Assembly (NCBI GenBank): GCA_021234155.1
Contig: JAJEKV010000085.1
Span: 2,862,706-2,926,705, forward strand
DNA from: Isoetes taiwanensis
Taxonomy: Eukaryota; Streptophyta; Lycopodiopsida; Isoetales; Isoetaceae
Reading direction: 5' to 3'
Length of the DNA stretch: 64,000 nucleotides
This document shows positions 1 to 10,949 of this stretch, piece after piece. The notes below the pieces were generated by a model. That model made no database searches. It saw only the letters and a list, made by a program, of their open reading frames with translations, and had not been told where the DNA came from. The first letter of the stretch is position 1, and each line of letters begins with the position of its first letter. The position numbers and the translations under genes were made by a program.

Positions 1-384
1 CCCTTTAAATCCCATGCAGTGTCTCTGACGTCATAATCTATTACAGATGGCCAAAAAAGAATCGATACCTTACAGCATTGAATGCTCGGATCATTCAATA
101 ACTACATATTGCGAACTACTACAACATCGACAAATTCACTTACCAGAATGAATCTACTACTGCAAAGAAATCTGGCAACAACTGATTACAACATCGACAA
201 TGGGTATCAGATGAAGCAATAGACAGCTGTGATCTATCGGATGTCGAAGCAATAGACAGACTATACACCGCTAGTATTGGATGACCAAAAGTGGCGAGGC
301 AACAAAACGTGGCACGAAAAGGGCAATTTTGATTGCGCACAAAAAAATTGTAATGGTTCTATGACAACATAGAACTATCATTCT

Positions 385-536
385 TGAGAAGACGGGCCTT
401 TTTTGGAATGATTATTTTTTCCATGAGAAGACTGGGCCTTTTTTGAAATGATTATTTTTTCCATGAGAAGACGGGCCTTTCTTGGAATGATTTGAGAAGA
501 CTGGGCCTTTTTTGGAATGATTATTTTTTCCATGAG
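385..536. repeat. Tandem repeat, about four copies of a 40-bp unit
   Basis: Four consecutive copies of GAGAAGACGGGCCTTTTTTG followed by GAATGATTATTTTTTCCAT start near 385, 425, 465 and 494. The third copy has lost its ATTATTTTTTCC part. Copies differ by one or two bases. No coding role is visible. Confidence 0.9.
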
Positions 537-540
537 ACCT

Positions 541-1858
541 TTTTACAGCTTATGTATTTCATTAGTTCTAGGTTTTCATCATCGGCGTTCCTCTTGAGCA
601 TTCCTTCTTTTTGTGTTTTAGCTCTGATAGGTTACTTAATCTTTAGAATCTTTTAGCTCCGATAAGTTATTAGTCTTTAGAATTGTACGTAGCTTATTTA
701 CTTTGCAATAGACTTTGGATGATGAGTTTTAAAGGGTTTCTTAGGTAGAAGATTGTTGTGCTTTTCTGGCTTCTGATGTGACTAAAGACGTTTCTTGCTC
801 TATTGCTTCCCAGGTTAGATTGCTCTTTGTAGGTTTCTTGCTTTATTGCTTCTAAGTCTTTGTGTGGCTGGGTTCCCTCCAAGCTGAGTTTTTTGAGATC
901 TTAATATGTTTAAGATGCCTATCGAAAAGCTCTTGGTTCTTCTTTTGCTACTTTGAACCTGCAGCCACTGCTCTTAAAAAGTCATATTTTTCTTCTGGAT
1001 CATTCTCTTACGGTCCGCTCATGATCAGATGATTTTTTGGCTGAAAGATATTCCCTTACCTTGTATCGGATGCCCATGCATTGCCTGTAAAGTCTTTAAT
1101 AGTTCTTCTGCAATTTTTGTTTTTCAGATTGTTCTGCACTTAATTCTAAATCAATTTGCCTAGAGCTCTGCTTTTAATTCTAAATGAAATTGCCTGCAAT
1201 GACTTGCCTTGGAGTTTCAGGCCATTCTGCAGAGCTTTCTCCTTTTTTCTATAGTTTTGTTTCTAAATCTACTTGCCTAGCTCTATTTGCATAGAGCTCT
1301 GCTCTTAAATCTAATAAATTGCCTGGAGCGACTTGCCTTGGAGTTTCAGGCCTTTATGCAAAGCCTTCTTCTTTTTTCTACAGTTATGTCTATGTTGCTT
1401 ATCCTTTATGCCCAACATTCTTCTTCACTTCATTTTTGTTTTTGGTGAAGCTGAATCTTCATCTGCCTTTCCAGTTTCTCATAGAAAATCAATCTATTAA
1501 AGCCAAATCTTCACCTACCTTCCCGGTTTCTCCTAGAAATCCAATTTGCCCTTGCCGCACCTGATCTAATCAGCCTTTTCTGGTATTCAATCTGCCCTTG
1601 TCGCCCTTGGTTGACAGTGCTGGACGAGCAATCCGGACCGAGTTGAACGGTGAATCTGGGTGCCCTTTCTTCGACCAAAATATCTAGCTTATTTAGGGGA
1701 GATCCGGCTCTTCATGCCATATTAGGATAATTCTGTTTGGCCCGGCCCTTTTGGGCAAAATATCCAGTCCTCGACCTCCACAACCCGTTTCTATTTTAGC
1801 ATGTAAAAAGCCCCTTTTTAATTATAACATATCAAAAGCCCCTTTTTTGGAAGGAGTA
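541..1858. other. Non-coding AT-rich stretch with a degenerate duplication
   Basis: No convincing gene. Between about 1130 and 1350 a segment containing TTCTAAAT, AATTGCCT, GAGCTCTGCT and TTGCCTTGGAGTTTCAGGCC is repeated two to three times with changes (the last block at about 1205 and 1332). The rest shows only short ORFs in T-rich DNA that look like chance. Confidence 0.6.
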
Positions 1859-1977
1859 ATTTTTGTCAGGTGGAAATTTCGCCGAGAAATTCCGCGAGTG
1901 GCCCTGCCAGGTCAGCGCCGCTCGTGGCCTGCCAGGTCAGCAGGAAATTTCCGGCGAAATTTCCACCTGACAAAAAT
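1859..1977. repeat. Inverted repeat (foldback) of about 30-bp arms
   Basis: ATTTTTGTCAGGTGGAAATT at 1858-1877 reappears as its reverse complement at about 1960-1978, and the match continues inward through TTCGCCG. The interior holds GTGGCCTGCCAGGTCAGC twice. The structure resembles a miniature foldback element. I could not define a target-site duplication. Confidence 0.7.
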
Positions 1978-2194
1978 TCTCCGACGAAATTTTATGTGAC
2001 CTTGAAATTTTTTTTCCTTCTTGCCTGGAGGATCTATGGCGCCAGAGTCCTCGCGGGCCGATTCCTGCTAGTTTTTGATAGATTAGGGTGCTAGGGTGTA
2101 GATCTTGGTTGTGGAAGGTGAGCGCCTGGCCATCGCCATGATTTTTGTCGACATTTTTGAGGATTTTCATGATTTTTAGGCAGTATAGCTTCGC

Positions 2195-2265
2195 CAAGCT
2201 TCTTGGCGACTTTCTGGCGAGTTTTGAAGCATTTTGGCGAGTTTTTGAAGCATTTTGGCGAGTCT
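2195..2265. repeat. Short tandem repeat, TTTTGGCGAGTTTTTGAAGCA unit
   Basis: About three copies of a unit containing GGCGAGTTTT and GAAGCATTTT lie next to each other. It is non-coding as far as can be seen. Confidence 0.7.
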
Positions 2266-2765
2266 GCTGCTATAAGAAGCTTTGCTTTTGTGTTTTTGTG
2301 TTCTTATGTTGTAATATTTTCTTCTTACTCTGTCTTTGTTGCAGATCTGCAAAGTATCAAGAAAGCAGTCGATTTTGAGGTTTGGATCCAGGCCATTCTA
2401 AGAAAAATGGCTGCCAGGAGGTCATTTTTAGTGATTTTCCACGCTAAAATCCAGAGAAGCAGCTCCTGGTAACCACCTGCGCGATTCCCTGCCTTGAAGA
2501 TCAAAGCAGTCTAGAAAATCTGCAAATACCTTCGCCTTTGCTCTGCCGTTGAGGCAATCGAAGCTTTTGCATGTGTATGGACTCCGTTGTGTATCGAAGC
2601 TTCTGGCATCGCATATGGATCGGGAAAATTTGGGTGACCTTGCGAAACATCTCCAGCGAGGCAGGGGCTGAGCAAGATTGATATGAAACTTATCTGTTGA
2701 AAACCCGTTGAAGCTTAACTGTTAAAATTTATAGAATGTTGAAATTTATGGAAAACAACAGGCAA

Positions 2766-2823
2766 TGACCTTGAAATTTCACCTTGAAAAATCAAGGTGA
2801 TTTAGCCTATAATTTCAAGGTCA
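2766..2823. repeat. Nested palindromes
   Basis: TGACCTTGAAATT (2766-2778) pairs perfectly with AATTTCAAGGTCA (2811-2823). Inside it CACCTTGA (2780-2787) pairs with TCAAGGTG (2792-2799). The outer arm sequence TGACCTTGAAATT also occurs near 1997, so this may be part of a family of small foldbacks. Confidence 0.75.
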
Positions 2824-2829
2824 CTAAAA

Positions 2830-4520
2830 TTTCGTGTCTATTATAACATGTCTGGGATATTTCTATTTGTCTTGGATATTTCTATTTGTCTATTAACATA
2901 TCTTGGATAGATCACGTTTCAACTATGTTTAGATGCCTGCCCCTTTTTTTTTCCGATAAAGAACCTTTTGTAGTTGAGTTGTGTTTGCAGTTTTTGTAGC
3001 TATAATTGCTTCTTTCGTAAATTATAATTGTTCGTAATTGTTCTTATATTTCCAAGACGTGCACGTTATTTTCCTTAAATTCTATTTTTCTTGAGTGCGC
3101 ATTATTTTTTTCAATATTTTTTCCATGTTTTTCCCCTTGCCTCTTGTTTTTTATTTGTTGGGTTTGATCTTTAAACAATAGTGGATTTCTCTTTGAGCTT
3201 TGGAATAAGATGTTGAATCATACTGTATCGAAAGCTTTTGTGCCTTTATAAATCTCCATGAGTGTTATGCCATGGCAAAGCATCTTAGATCTAAGGTTGT
3301 GCCATATATTCTCTTCCTTGTTCAAAACTAATCGTCTTCCTCTTTTGATATGCAAAATTCATGCCATCTAGATCCTACAAACCCCATCGCTTTCCTTCTA
3401 CTCACCAGCATTACCGGTCATACTAGTCTTTTTATTCATTAAGTAATTTTCAATTCATCCTAGACTCTTTTATTTGCTAGACCCCTTTTTACATAGTGTG
3501 GTTCTTACCATTGTTGTTTGAGTTTTCTCTTTCAAGTCATGGACAGTGGTGGAGAAGCTCTTGGAGGAGAATTTTTAGAGCATAAAGGGACAGTCTTCTG
3601 ATGCTTCTCACTATAATCATATATACTCAACTTGAATTATTTAGATGGGGACACCATAGTCTAGTGCCCTTGTATAGTCTTTATCCAAACAAACTTCATT
3701 TTATTCTTCTTTTATTATAGGCTTCCTATCTGCTCTAGGCATCTCTTTCCAGTTTTTTGGAAACCCCATTTCCCAATGATTATTCTCTATTTGCAAGAAA
3801 TAGACCTATCTAATTTTATTTCAGTTGCTTCGAACCCCTTTCTCCAATGACTATTCTTCACTTCCAACAGATAGACCAATCTAATTTTGGTTCTTTTGCA
3901 TTTTTCTATCAATAGACGTACTAATGGTTGTTTTTTCTTGTCTATTAAAGCTGGTTATTTTACTCTTGATATATTTTCTGCTTAATTTTACTCTTGGGAT
4001 CTCTTCTTTTGTTCCGGGGCTGCTCAAATCTATAGCTCCTGAATAGAAAGCCGTTTCTGTTCCACAGCTCTTTTGACGCTTACTGCTATGATTCTATGCA
4101 TATATCTCAGTCAGGTTTTTTCTGCCTTGACTTATGAATTACAATTTGCTACTTCTGCCAGAGTCTTGAATAAGCTTTATGATTTATATCTTTTTCAATT
4201 CCCATATCGTGATTTCTTTGGGAATCTCATCTCTTTTTTTGTATTTTTTCTATGGTTTATTCGACAACCATTGGTTCGAAATTTTTGTAGGCATAACTCT
4301 TTGTGTAGTCTGCAGCAGTATTGCCTTTCCTTCTTGCTTTTTCAGAATTCGCTCCGAGTTTAGGAACTGCCTCAAGTTCCTGCATAAACACCAAACAGAC
4401 AAGTATGATCTTCAAAGTTAAAACTTGAGGGATATTTAAATGGCATTTCTCGAATGTTAAGTGGGCATTTAAATTAAATGTTAAAAAAACCACTTTTAAT
4501 ACTATAACCATTGAAAGTGG
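2830..4520. other. Non-coding AT-rich stretch
   Basis: I see no recognisable gene. Short local duplications such as GATATTTCTATTTGTC (about 2856-2890) are present. The open frames here are short and of skewed composition. Confidence 0.5.
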
Positions 4521-4528
4521 GGGTTCAC

Positions 4529-6330
4529 ATGTCGAAACCCCACTGGCTCAAGTGGTTCAAAAGAGAAAAGGGGATGTTTGGATTGCACAGGTCGCGGTTG
4601 GGCAGATCAGATCGATCTGAGCCTGGGAGTCGCTATTTCGAGCCGGAGAAAAAAGCTCTGGCCTTTAAATAGGCCGAAATTAACTTTGGGCAAGTTATTT
4701 AAGCAGATCAGGGTCTTTTATAGAAGGACACGAAGATCAAAGAAATCTGATGGCAGCTTCCCTCTGAACTGATTCAACTCTCCTGACTTTTCTTCTGTCA
4801 TGTTCTGTGTTGGATTATCTCTTTGAGATAGCTAGAGGTCATTTTGATCTCTCTGGAGTAATTTCCAAGGCTTCTTTGCCAGTTGGAGATTTCTCCATTT
4901 TTCTTGTGTTTGCTCTTGGTTTGAGCAATACGGCAGTAGCAGTAGTATGTGTTAGAAATATTGAAGCAGTGCTTCAAGCTAATCCTGGGGGTTAGTTGCG
5001 GTTGTGCATGGGGAGTTCTGGGAACTCAAGGTTGAGGGGAACTCTGGAAGTTCTAGGTAGCACAACCGACCCTACTTTTTGTAGGCTATGACAATTTGGT
5101 ATCAGAGCCTTGGGTGCAATTTTCCATTCTGATTCTCTATGGCAACTACGTTGGGTAGTTGTGCCATAGAATTTGCAGCTATGATAATATTATGATCACC
5201 ACGTATACCCTGGTGATGTTGAAATTATCATCCATACCATGGTAATACTGCAACTCTATATTGTCACTTCCAGTTTAAGTAGGTATTCAAGATTAAGGTT
5301 GCAGCCTCGTAAGGAGGTTAGCAATTTAACTATGGCCTGGTGGTCATAAAGATCACGAAGGGCATGATCTTGGGGTACCGAAAAGTAAATACTAGGAGGG
5401 TGTAACAAAAGTTTTGTGCTTATATATGTCTCATCGTGATCTAGGATCATGTCTCCATGAATTCAATTCATGGAAGTTGGTCAAGGAAAGTTATCTCAGA
5501 TTGAGGTTTGAACGCTTCATCAGTAGCTGGGGTCGTTTGGATCAATTAGTAGAGTGCTGCTAAGATCAGAGTAACTGCTCAAGAATGGTACGTAGTTGAA
5601 GGAAGCCACGTGGGTCTTCTTGCACTAAGAAGATTAAGGCTTGGTTATACATTGCTGTGCTTGGTCTCTTAGAGCCATGCTTTAATCCTAAAGGTCTATC
5701 TCAGAGTATTGAGAATTGCTGGAGCAGTTCTTCAAGCCTGTAGGTGACTGAATTTGGGTATATCTGGGAAAGGTCCATTTGATCCATGAATTGTCGAGCA
5801 GGTACCTCAGGGACCAAATTAGATGCTGGCTAAATCTCAGAAGATTTGGTGAAGGCATCGATTTGCTGCAACTAGAGATCAGGCTGCCAAATTTGCTTCA
5901 TTGAAGTTATTTGGGCTTCTGGTCGATCACGACTGCCGATATCAGCGATCCCTATTTTATAAATGGTTTAAAGGGTTATTTAAGTTGTATAACTTATATA
6001 TTTGGAACAATTACCCCATTACCAGTTGGACTAGTAGTTGTCTAGGTCAAGGGCAGTACCGGATACTGCAATCGCTTATAGGCTTTTGTACCCTTAACGT
6101 TTCTAAGTTGATAACTTAGAATATTACCCAAGCTAGTTGAGCTAATTATATTAAAAGGACCTAGGGAGCCTTTTCATGCAATACTTGGTATTGTACTCCT
6201 GCATACTAGCTGTGCAGTTTTGGCAAGATCGGTGTTCTTGATCAGTGGCAGCTTTAATCTGGGATTAGAGTGAGGCTACAATTCCAACACTTGGGGAGTG
6301 TTGACAAACGACAGTTTTGTTGTTCGGAGC
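4529..6330 (+). mobile_element. Relic of an LTR retrotransposon (possibly internally deleted)
   Basis: TGGTATCAGAGCC at 5097-5109 is the classical primer-binding site complementary to the 3' end of initiator tRNA-Met. The preceding sequence ends in CTATGACA as a 5' LTR would. A purine-rich tract CTTGGGGAG followed by TGTTGACAAACG near 6290-6300 looks like a polypurine tract and the start of a 3' LTR. The interval between them is only about 1.2 kb and contains no readable gag or pol. This is therefore either a non-autonomous element or a deleted copy. The 5' LTR boundary is uncertain, and the two candidate LTRs share only short blocks (GGCTCAAGTGGT, GAGCCTGGG). Confidence 0.4.
5097..5109 (+). 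other. Primer-binding site for initiator tRNA-Met
   Basis: TGGTATCAGAGCC matches the conserved primer-binding site used by many plant Copia and Gypsy retrotransposons. It implies plus-strand orientation of the element. Confidence 0.75.
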
Positions 6331-6539
6331 CTGGGGCTCAAGTGGTGGGCCCATGAGGGCTTTGCTTTATACGGGGATCGAACAAGAGAGACAAATGATT
6401 TGTCCATAGTTCCTTCCTTTTTGTTTAAAACAATCAATCGACTCTGGGAGTCGAGATTGAAAGGTTCTATTATGTGTTGCACTAGGTGCACTATTGTGAG
6501 AACAAGGCCAAACCTCGGTCTAAGCCTAGGCTAATTACT

Positions 6540-8240
6540 TGATGAATTGATGCAATCAAGTAAAGATTGTGGCATCAAGAATATCATCGTTTGGGTTACT
6601 TTCAATTATGTAAAGCACGTAAATAGAGTGTATGGGCGCTCTATTGATACACAAGTTGATGCTTTGTTCCATAGAAATGGAATAGGTTATACAACTACAT
6701 AAAGATCAACTTGTTAGGAGGCTACTCATAGTTCTTCCAGGAAGGTACATGTTACTAGTCCATAGCATTGATTTAAGCTCGACTTAAAGTTAAACAAAAT
6801 GGACTGATAATGTGTCTAGGGAGGTTAATATATTATAAACCACCAATTCCATTATTTCTTGTGCAAGGATGTGCAAGGTGTAAACTATGTGGGCTTTTAT
6901 TATGCAATGGTTGAACCAAGATATTTTGGTTCAAAAGATTCAAGCAATGCTTGAAATTATGAGCAACATGCTAATATTGTTTTAAACCATAGTGATGTGT
7001 TTGTAATTGGATTCTCGTACAATGAATTGTCGGTTTAGACAATTAGAATTTATTGTGGAGATGTGATATGCACATTCGGAGATGTAATATGCACTTCTAC
7101 AAATATCGACTTATAGATTGTTCTATAAATACCCAGTTAAGTATCCTTTCTAAGCAAGGGTTTGCTTGAATGACTCAATTTCTCTGGGGGAGGAAAGGTT
7201 TTATGACATCGGTAATGAGCGCGTTGTGAAAGATTGGAATTCAACCTAAGAGTGTCTTGGGGTTGCGGAAAATTCTTAATCTTTGACTACTTTATTCATG
7301 GAATTTTTGACTTAGGGTCAAGAATTAAACGGATTAAAGCTCAATTAAAAGCTATTGGCATGGTCAAAAGCTGTTGTTGGCAATAAGGCTTCAAGCATTG
7401 GGACTTGAATTAAGGATTGCTAATAATACTGATATTAGGAGTGAGCTTGAAGGACTATTGGATTTGCCAAAGTCAAAAGGTTGCATAAATAATATCAAGC
7501 TAAGTGTAGCTAGGTGAGATTATGTGACCATGGGTTGAGAACTTATGATTAGAAGTCCATGAGTCGAAGTGTTGGAGATTATCTAGAAGATAATATACAG
7601 ATGACCATAGCAATCTCTATAAGCATAGAGTTTCTTGAATTGTGTCTGAATTGTGATATACTCTTTATTTGAAGGATTATGAATGCACGTCGAGAAGATT
7701 GACTAAAGGGCATGGTGACTGTGTCTGGGACTAGTGCATTAGAGTCTTTTCTTGTGAAAAAGTGATTATGTCCTGGTGGTTGATTCTTATATTCATGTGC
7801 AATGCATCACAAAATGGATGAAGTTTGCCAAGTTGTTACTTGGAGTTGAGTGTGCAATGTGTTAGGCTATGAAAGCCAAGGATAGTTGCATACTAAGATT
7901 GCCACAAGCTTACTTACATGGAACCATTATATAAGTGTGAGAGCATGAGATATTGATCGAGACTGCTAGGCACCGCACTTGGTTCTAGTAAGATTTGACC
8001 AAGTACCTAGGGGGGTACTAATGAAGTAGATATTGTTAACCTAATGTGGTTAAAATATGCATGCAACATGAATAGACCATTGAAATGGTCTATGCGAAGG
8101 ATTGTGAGGTCATGTATTGGATAAATGTGTGAATCATCTAGATGTACTCTGATCAACGCAGTCCTGGAAGATGTGTTGAGAGTAAAATTTATCCATGAGA
8201 AGTTAACTAACATTTCTACTACTATACTATTGTACCTTGG
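6540..8240. other. Unrecognised AT-rich stretch, probably old retroelement DNA
   Basis: No frame stays open for long and I could not align any piece to a known domain with confidence. It lies directly behind the retrotransposon relic and upstream of the PPR promoter. Confidence 0.4.
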
Positions 8241-8380
8241 TTTTTCGAACGCTCAATAAGAAAGCCACTTCACTTCAGCCGAATGTTGTTGTTTGTTTTG
8301 TTTAAGGGTCTTCCCAAGAATTGCTAAGGACAACAAACAATGAAAAATTTAAGACTGCTTTTTGTGATAGCCCTATGTGT

Positions 8381-8390
8381 TATATATAAG
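8381..8390 (+). promoter_or_regulatory. TATA box of the PPR gene
   Basis: TATATATAAG followed by GGGGGC sits about 430 bp upstream of the proposed start codon at 8819. Transcription would start near 8415, leaving a long 5' leader with at least one upstream open frame (8528-8818). That frame ends in a TAA directly abutting the ATG at 8819. Confidence 0.5.
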
Positions 8391-8818
8391 GGGGCTACCA
8401 TGAGGCATAAAACTTGAAATTTTCTCAAGGTTGTGGTGAGGTCTACGTTTAAATTTGCTCTCTTCCCAAACCTCATCTGTTATCGGTATGTAGCAGAAAA
8501 TCAAACCTACAAGAACATGGCACCTGCGTGCGGTGGTCATGTAAATACAATTTGGAGGATGGCGTTCCTCCTAAATTTGGAGAATTCGGCAGGAGTCCCA
8601 TTTGGACACAAGAAGAAATGATTGGTGATTTATCGATACTTATTCAATCGAACCTGAGCACATTTGCGGGCAACCCAAAAACTTTAATAAGAGGAAAACT
8701 TTTATTTCAAAAGCATTTGAAGCATTTCTTTGATACAACAAAGATCCGACGTTTACTGATAAATTGTAGGTGGAAAAAATCAAGCCACGGAAGAGAAGAC
8801 ATTGATGAATTACAGTAA

Positions 8819-10946
8819 ATGCAAGGATCCCTTCGCCGCGCTCTCCAGGTGAATAATAATTTTTTATTTTGCTACCCGCTAATGGATTTTTGACATACCC
8901 CCATGCTTGCTGTTAGTCTATTTTTCCTTCAAATTCGCATGAAAGGGCCATAATCAGGTGATCAAAACTTTGATTCAGAACCAACATGTTTTCTTCATTA
9001 AGACTTGGTTGATATCATCCAATCATTTTGGCAGATTGCGTGAGGAGAAAGGAGTTTCTTTAACCAGAAATACGATTTATTCACTTCTTCAGGCCGGTAA
9101 AGGAATTGAGGATGTCGAGTATGTCAGGCAGGTGCAGTCTCTTATGGCTCAAAGTAGTCTAGATTCGACTACAGTTTTGGGTAACCATCTTATTCGGTTA
9201 TTTGCTCAGCATGGCTGCCTGATTGAAGCAAATCAAATACTAAGCAACATTAAAATACCAAGTAAACAGACATGGGCTGCAATTATTTTAGCCAATGCAA
9301 AGATGGGACAACCGCATTTTGCTCTTGAATTATACCAGAATATGCAACAATCTTATGTTTGTAATGAGTATATCTATGTGGCTACGATCAAAGCTTGCAC
9401 AGTAATAGAAGGACTTATGCATGGGAGGCTGATCCATCTCCATACATTTGAAACCATACAGAAACCACATACTGTTCTAAGCAATAGCCTGATTGACATG
9501 TACGCGAAATCTGGAAGTCTCGACGAGGCAATAACTGAGTTTGAGTGTTTGCTTAATCCAGATATTGTGTCATGGAATGCTATGATCATGGCATATTCAC
9601 AATACGACTGTGGTCCTCTTGCTCTTGGCTGTTTTAAGAAGATGCAAGAAGAGAGAGTAAAGCCAAACGCGGTTACATTTTTGGGCCTGCTAAAAGCGTG
9701 TACCGACTTGAAGTCCATAGCTCATGGCATATTTATACATAATCAAATAGTTGCATTCGGACTTCCGGATGTAATTGTTGGAAGCTCCCTGGTTGATATG
9801 TATGCCAAGTGTGGCGACCTTGGAAATGCATGCAATGTATTCTATAGGCTACAAAGCAAGACAGTTGTATCATGGAACGTGTTACTTGCTGGATATGCAC
9901 AACAAGGGAACAACATTGTCCCGCTCGAGTGTTTCTGCAGGATGCAACAGCAAGGAATAAAGCCAAATGAAACCACATTTTTTGTCCTATTGAAAACATG
10001 TTCAAGCATAGGTGCTGTAGAAGAAGGAAGGCTTGTTCATGAGAAAGTACTCAAAAGTGGATTTCTGTTGCATCTTTCTGTGGCTAACAGCTTAATAGAT
10101 ATGTATGCTAAATGTGGAAAGTTAAAGGAAGCATATGGAGTCCTCGAAAAGCTTCCAGATCGCGATGTGGTATCCTGGAATGCATTAATTGTACCTTTTC
10201 AACACGATCATGCTCTTTTAGTCCTAGACTGGTATGAGAAAATGCAGCAGGACAGTCTAAATCCAGACCAAATTACACTTGCAAGTCTTTTAAAAGCATG
10301 CGCTAGCATAGGAGCGGTAGAGAGGGGAAGGATGATTCATGATCTTATTATGAGAAGAGGGTTTTATTTAGAAGCTATTACAGGGAGTGCTGTAGTTGAT
10401 ATGTATGCAAAATGTGGAAGTCTAGATGAAGCACACAGAGTATTTAAGCAACTTCCAAAGTGTAATGTGGTTTGTTGGGGTGCAATGATAGCAGCGTATG
10501 CACAACATGGTAATGGAACACTTGCGGTAGAGTATTTTGAGAAGATGGAACGAGAAGGAATAAAACCAAATGAAGTTTTATTCACTAGTATTCTCATCGC
10601 ATGCAATCATGCTGGTCTAGTAGCTGAAGGGCGCATGTACTTTAGGTGTATGAGTAATCAGTATGGAATTTCACCAAATGCCGTTCATTGCAGTTGCATG
10701 ATTGATATGTTGGGTCATGTTGGATATCTTAATGAGGCTGAACATTTACTTAGGGCACACATTGAAGCTGATGTTATGGGATGGACATCTTTGCTCAGTG
10801 CAAGCAGATTGCATGGGGATCTGGAGATGGCAAAGCGCTGCTTCATGCAAGTTCTTAGTTTGGACTCGTGCTGCACTGCAGGGTACGTGCTCATGTCCAG
10901 TGCCCGGGCTCATGCCAACATTGGCAACAAGATGGCCGGCGGCTAG
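8819..10946 (+). CDS. PLS-class pentatricopeptide repeat protein (two exons)
   Basis: This is a sequence-specific organellar RNA-binding protein of the PPR family. The long frame from 8958 to 10946 has no ATG before its residue 63. However, an intron with GT (8849) and AG (8957) joins it in phase to a ten-codon exon at 8819-8848, giving an N-terminus MQGSLRRALQ, Arg-rich as in plastid or mitochondrial targeting peptides. The 672-residue product carries consecutive P, L and S repeats. MYAKCGSLDEA-like S-type motifs recur near residues 191, 291, 392 and 492, VSWNA motifs lie between them, and KPN..TF starts P-type repeats. An E-like region (GWTSLLSASRLHGD) closes the protein, which then stops without the usual E+ or DYW tail. 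PPR proteins of this type act in RNA editing, splicing or stability. The family is certain; the target RNA is unknown. Confidence 0.93.
8849..8957 (+). other. Intron in the PPR gene
   Basis: The 109-bp interval starts GTGAATAATAATTTTT and ends CCATAATCAG. Removing it fuses the ten codons at 8819-8848 in frame to GTGATCAAAACT. The stop TGA at 8940-8942 and the absence of an upstream ATG in the long frame make this splice the simplest gene model. Confidence 0.75.
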
Positions 10947-10949
10947 CAG

